Below are positions 31,001 through 33,599 of a stretch of DNA of 33,599 nucleotides, in pieces. The stretch covers positions 1 through 33,599 of the forward strand of contig CALLPL010000008.1 in the NCBI GenBank assembly GCA_938015455.1. Direction: 5' to 3'. The DNA is from an uncultured Candidatus Altimarinota bacterium (lineage in GTDB: Bacteria; Patescibacteriota; Gracilibacteria; BD1-5; UBA6164). Each line of letters begins with the position of its first letter. Position 1 is the stretch's first letter. Made by a program: the position numbers and the translations under genes. The notes under the pieces were generated by a model. The model was not told the DNA's origin. It worked only from the letters and a program-made list of their open reading frames with translations, and ran no database searches.

Positions 31001-33310
31001 AGGAATAACAAATGCAGTTGAGGCACTTGCAGTTGATCTAAAGTCCTGAGGCTCAGTATCAATATCTGTATAATAGTACCAAAGATAGGACTGAATAACT
31101 CCATCAGGATCTTCTGCTCATTGAGCTGTAACACGTACGATGAGAGGATCTTCTTCAGGATTTTCTATATTTATTGATACAGATGAGAGCACAGGATCTA
31201 GATTTCGTACCTCTACCATTGCCTCACGAACATCCGTCTTACCATTTGATCAAGATTTAACGGTAAGTTTTACTGGAAAACAGCCAATTTCATCAAATCT
31301 ATGAGACATATTTGAACTGCTCGCAAACTTTCCCTGCCCTATCTTCCATGAATATTCTAAGCCTGCGTTTGAGCCATCTATATTAATAGACTCACTCGCA
31401 TCAAAACGTATCGGATTAACACGGTCTATAATATATGCTCACTCTCAACTACACGCTCCTTCATCAAATATAGGGTTTTCTAACGCTCCATAATTTAGAT
31501 CCATATGTGCAAGTGGATTGTTTGACTCACTTACATATACAGTTTGTTTGTACGTGTTTGTTTTATTATCTCCATCTGTTACTTTTACCTGAACCGCAAA
31601 TGAACCACTTTTTTCATAAACATGGGTAATTTTATTAAAGCTTCATCATGAGTTTTTCCCATCTCAAAAATCCCATTCATAGACTTCGGCCTCAGGGGAA
31701 TCAACCTCGAATTTTATGAATCCTCCCCTTTGTATAACTCGAGGAAATGCCTCCATCTCTACCGAAAGAGTAGAACTAATAGTAACTTCTCATTTTTTTA
31801 TATCAACTATTCCATCAGGATCTGTCACCTCTAGGTTTACACTATGACTTCCAATACTATCAAAGGTATAGTATCAAAAAGATCCATTTTTATTTGCATC
31901 ACTCAGTGATACACGCTCACCATCAATAAACCAATCGTACTTGAGGTTTCCGTCATCACTAAAATCTGGATCATAACTCCTTGAGGCATCAAGTTGTACT
32001 CTATTAGGTTTATTTGGGAGTGGAATACGTGAGTTAAACTCAGCTATAGGTGGCTGTGAAGTAACATACACTATATAGTTGTCTTGATCAACTTCTCCTG
32101 ATGATTGCCGAACCTTAAGCCTGACATTATATTTTCACTTTTTAGTGAACACATGTGTGAGTATTTTATCTGATTTTTGAAGAAGTACTTGTTCGTTATC
32201 TATATCAACTATTTCCCAGTTGTATGTGAGGTTTCTCTCAAGACCTGAAGACTTTGCTGAAAATGTAAACGAATCACCTATAAATCCATCATCTCTATTT
32301 GTTTCAATACGAGCAATAGGATCACGAATTATAAGGGCAAAATTTCTCTCTACAGACTTTCATTCATTTGTTTCTAAACGGAGCTTCACGTTATAATCCC
32401 CCTCTGCTCCATACCTCACTCTTTCTATCTTTGGGGGACCATTATAACTCCTTGTGGCACCATTTCCAAAATCCCACTGAGTTTTTATAAACTTAGCTCC
32501 TCAAGTAGGAGTCGAACTAGAAGCATCGAAGAGCAGTCCATAATTTGCATCATCTGGTGTGAATTTCAAGACTTCATTATCCTCTACCCTATCACCATCA
32601 ATATTGATAATCAGACTCGCTATTTTTTCTTTTATCGTTACCTCTGCTCTTGAGCGAAATGGAAGTACATCTGTGTAACCCTCTGCATTTTTATGAACCG
32701 AAGTTACATCGAGAAAAATTGAGTATTTTCCCTCTTCCTTAAATGTAAAGTTTATAGACGGTCCTCGTCAAATTACGACTTTTTTACCGGCACTATCTAC
32801 CCACCAAGTATAGTTTCCTGGGAGTATTTGTGTTCCTGTTGGATCCTGAACCGCTCATCTGAGCGTTACGGTCAAGGGAGCATTTCCTGAATTAGGTGTT
32901 GCTGAAATTGTTCACTCTATTTCCTGTATTTCTACCTTTTCAAGGTATGCTGCAAGAGACTTAATTACCTCCGAATATAGTACCTTATTGTCTGGAGCTC
33001 ACATTCACTTTTTTATATCGATCAGCAGCTCTTGAAGTTTATTTTTATTAGTGAGATTATCTGGAAGATACTTGTACCCAGTGTTTGCAATAAGGGCAAT
33101 ATTTTGAAGAGTCTCTGTATTTAACTCTTTTGTCACCTCAAAGTGTTCTCTCAGAGCAAAGAATTGTTCCGTGAGACGGTATCTATACTCGTTATAGGTC
33201 CCTAGATCAATATTTCTCAAAGTCGTATAATCTGTAGCTCAGTAAGCTGAAGGGATAAGTGCCCAGAGGCTAACACATGCCAATAAGATGATTCTGATAG
33301 TGTATTTCAT
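28040..33310 (-). CDS. Giant PKD-repeat surface protein with PDWLK-motif cytoplasmic tail
   Basis: 1756 residues in one code-25 frame. A signal peptide (residues 1-25, ending SAYGA) is followed by a helical region (about 30-120) and roughly nine Ig-like PKD-type domains up to about residue 1010; hallmark cores include QWDFGNGA, YEWDFGDGKN, FSWDFDGDG and RQWDLGDGT. A helical stretch (about 1090-1300) leads to one long TM helix (about 1305-1336). The C-terminal 420 residues are a highly charged, Lys/Glu/Asp-rich cytoplasmic tail with five copies of (V/I)PDWLK, at residues 1433, 1498, 1553, 1615 and 1748. The last copy is the extreme C-terminus. PKD arrays usually form adhesive stalks; the tail may link the surface to an intracellular partner. 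Confidence 0.9.
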
Positions 33311-33401
33311 GAGTAAGGTTACGAATATACTTTCTTATAAGAGGATATCATAAAAAACAAGAGCTTGCAAAAAGCTCACCCTAGGAAATATGAAAGTTCT
33401 A

Positions 33402-33430
33402 TTGACAAAATACTATATTATTTCTATTGA
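33402..33430 (+). promoter_or_regulatory. Putative promoter for the deformylase gene
   Basis: TTGACA (33402-33407), a 17-base spacer and TATTGA (33425-33430) stand about 55 bases before the start codon. The -35 is perfect, the -10 only partly consensus. A small GAGCTT/AAGCTC hairpin lies at 33360-33376. Confidence 0.4.
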
Positions 33431-33485
33431 ATCTCTTGTATTTTAAATATAATAAACAATATATTTCAAACACCCTCTCTGCTCT

Positions 33486-33599
33486 ATGCTCAAAATTGAA
33501 ACATGAAAAGACAATCCTATTCTTCGGACAGTTTGCGACCAAGTAAAGCAAAGTGAATGGAAACAGTATGTAAAGCTTGGACGTGAGATGCTCAGCTAT
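33486..33599 (+). CDS. def: Peptide deformylase, N-terminal part
   Basis: The visible 38 residues (MLKIETGKDNPILRTVCDQV, then a helix ending LGREMLSY) match the start of peptide deformylase, where 'NPILR' precedes a PV-like turn and the LxxxM helix. UGA codes Gly7. The catalytic GxGLAA, EGCLS and HExxH motifs would be beyond the window, so the assignment rests on the start only. The gene is divergent from the PKD-protein gene and would remove formyl groups from new proteins. Confidence 0.65.

Noticed and set aside
1-33599. Many short ORFs looking like broken genes or pseudogenes
   Set aside because: They end only at UGA and join into full-length, family-matching proteins when UGA is read as glycine; no true frameshift was needed anywhere.
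1-33599. UGA as tryptophan (Mycoplasma-like code 4) or selenocysteine
   Set aside because: UGA falls on conserved glycines in P-loops and Rossmann loops, many times per gene, while UGG serves Trp normally.
1-33599. CRISPR array, transposase, integrase or phage cassette
   Set aside because: None seen; the only repeats are within genes or are short dyads.

Overview
The window reads as a dense bacterial chromosome segment from a candidate-phylum (CPR/Patescibacteria) organism that uses genetic code 25, in which UGA means glycine. This code is known from Gracilibacteria (BD1-5) and Absconditabacteria (SR1); I cannot tell these two apart from this window. Read with the standard code, almost every gene breaks into pieces. 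Read with UGA as glycine, 33 protein genes and one tRNA emerge, and the UGA codons fall on conserved glycines such as the PRPP loop of APRT, the Rossmann loop of the SDR, TruB, the signal peptidase MGDNR motif and the PLD HxK motif. All 31 genes whose 3' end lies inside the window stop at UAA (24) or UAG (7), never UGA. The DNA is AT-rich. No gap between genes exceeds about 270 bases, and several convergent genes abut or overlap at their stop codons.

Layout. 1-1697 (-): flavin-based electron transfer at the cell surface (ferric-reductase-like membrane protein, ApbE, and a lipoprotein with a flavinylation-like motif). 1760-3936 (-): purine salvage and PRPP supply (plant-type class II PRPP synthetase, a MazG-APRT fusion and a small protein). 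4102-4836 (+): TrmB-like regulator. 4837-6913 (-): shikimate-kinase-like protein and threonine synthase. 7059-10643 (+): a large exported protein, a self-contained two-TM mini-gene and a membrane-anchored EEP-fold phosphatase/nuclease. 10723-13713 (+): the two subunits of ATP-citrate lyase. 13721-15282 (-): Ser/Gly-rich exported protein and a sortase. 15467-17101 (+): FAD-linked oxidase. 17091-19564: GDPD-family and PLD-family membrane proteins, divergent. 19561-20854 (-): DUF4105-like and DUF4383-like proteins. 21073-22488 (-): a three-gene His/Met-rich cluster (including DUF305) likely for copper or another metal. 22755-26212: an operon with quinone-oxidoreductase, 2OG-Fe(II) oxygenase, HhH protein and SDR, opposite a Cys-containing HxlR regulator. 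26253-27927 (-): tRNA-Lys, truB and lepB. 28040-33310 (-): a 1756-residue PKD-repeat surface protein with a cytoplasmic tail carrying five PDWLK motifs. 33486-end (+): start of a peptide deformylase.

Taken together the genes emphasise the cell surface, redox chemistry at the envelope, and salvage of host-like metabolites (adenine, citrate). That fits an epibiotic or predatory small cell, though lifestyle is inference. The most striking items are the complete ATP-citrate lyase pair in a code-25 organism, the MazG-APRT fusion next to a plant-like PRPP synthetase, and the PKD protein with its repeated tail motif.
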